Shown: positions 5,376 to 5,467 of the stretch, one piece after another
How positions within the stretch are numbered: position 1 is the stretch's first letter
Layout of the letters: every line of letters begins with the position of its first letter
NCBI GenBank assembly: GCA_900543715.1
Contig: UQSX01000137.1
Location: forward strand, 1-5,467
Direction: 5' to 3'
Length of the DNA: 5,467 bases
Origin: an uncultured Blautia sp.
GTDB lineage: Bacteria; Bacillota; Clostridia; Lachnospirales; Lachnospiraceae
The notes under the pieces: model-generated
Databases searched by the model: none
What the model saw: only the letters and a program-made list of their open reading frames with translations
Told to the model about the DNA's origin: nothing
Translations under genes and position numbers: made by a program

Positions 5376-5467
5376 TATAATAACAGGCAGTCTGTAAAGT
5401 GTGCCGTCTATTACTATACAATACTCGAAAACATGATGGGACCTTTCACAATAATAGAAAGAATTTA
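5376..5467. other. Intergenic end of window, no supported gene
   Basis: This AT-rich stretch follows the terminator. TACAAT at 5417-5422 looks like a -10 box, but no convincing -35 lies 16-18 bases upstream. It may belong to the leader of a gene beyond the window. Confidence 0.4.

Noticed and set aside
5394..5422. Possible promoter at the right end
   Set aside because: TACAAT is good, but there is no acceptable -35 at 16-18 bp and no gene follows within the window.

Overview
The window looks like chromosomal DNA from a gut-type Lachnospiraceae (Clostridia, Bacillota), near Blautia/Mediterraneibacter. This rests on moderate GC content, strong AGGAGG-type ribosome sites, the style of the glyA, CarD-family and Rrf2 genes, and a small-membrane-protein plus P-type-ATPase pair typical of that group. 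The genus is a guess from recall; nothing was searched.

Left part (1-1987): the window opens inside a tRNA (last 30 bases, probably tRNA-Phe). A complete glyA (serine hydroxymethyltransferase) follows. Next is a CarD/CdnL-family gene under its own extended -10 promoter. An in-frame amber codon cuts this gene at codon 117, but the missing C-terminal helical part stays open and recognisable for another 54 codons.

Middle part (1988-2689): a well-formed promoter drives a monocistronic Rrf2-family regulator with three cysteines that could hold an Fe-S cluster. A strong intrinsic terminator closes that unit.

Right part (2690-5376) is the most interesting section. A sigma-A-type promoter leads into a leader carrying a near-palindrome that resembles DtxR/IdeR iron boxes. 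Three tightly packed genes follow: a 26-residue single-span membrane peptide, a 94-residue protein with a glycine-zipper hydrophobic N-terminus and acidic tail (DUF6110/FezA-like), and a 696-residue P1B-type ATPase. The ATPase has an HMA2-like N-terminus without CxxC, and its usual CPx metal motif is replaced by F-S-C. A 23-bp hairpin terminator ends the unit. The architecture matches the fezA-fezB core of ferrosome (membrane-bound iron-storage granule) loci described in Desulfovibrio and Clostridioides difficile. My reading is an iron-repressed ferrosome operon: the pump loads iron into a compartment, the small membrane proteins shape or scaffold it, and a DtxR-family repressor may do the job Fur does in C. 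difficile. The adjacent putative Fe-S Rrf2 regulator may or may not be linked.

The leader of this operon also has nested inverted repeats that could form alternative RNA structures around the first ribosome-binding site. The last 90 bases hold no gene I can support.
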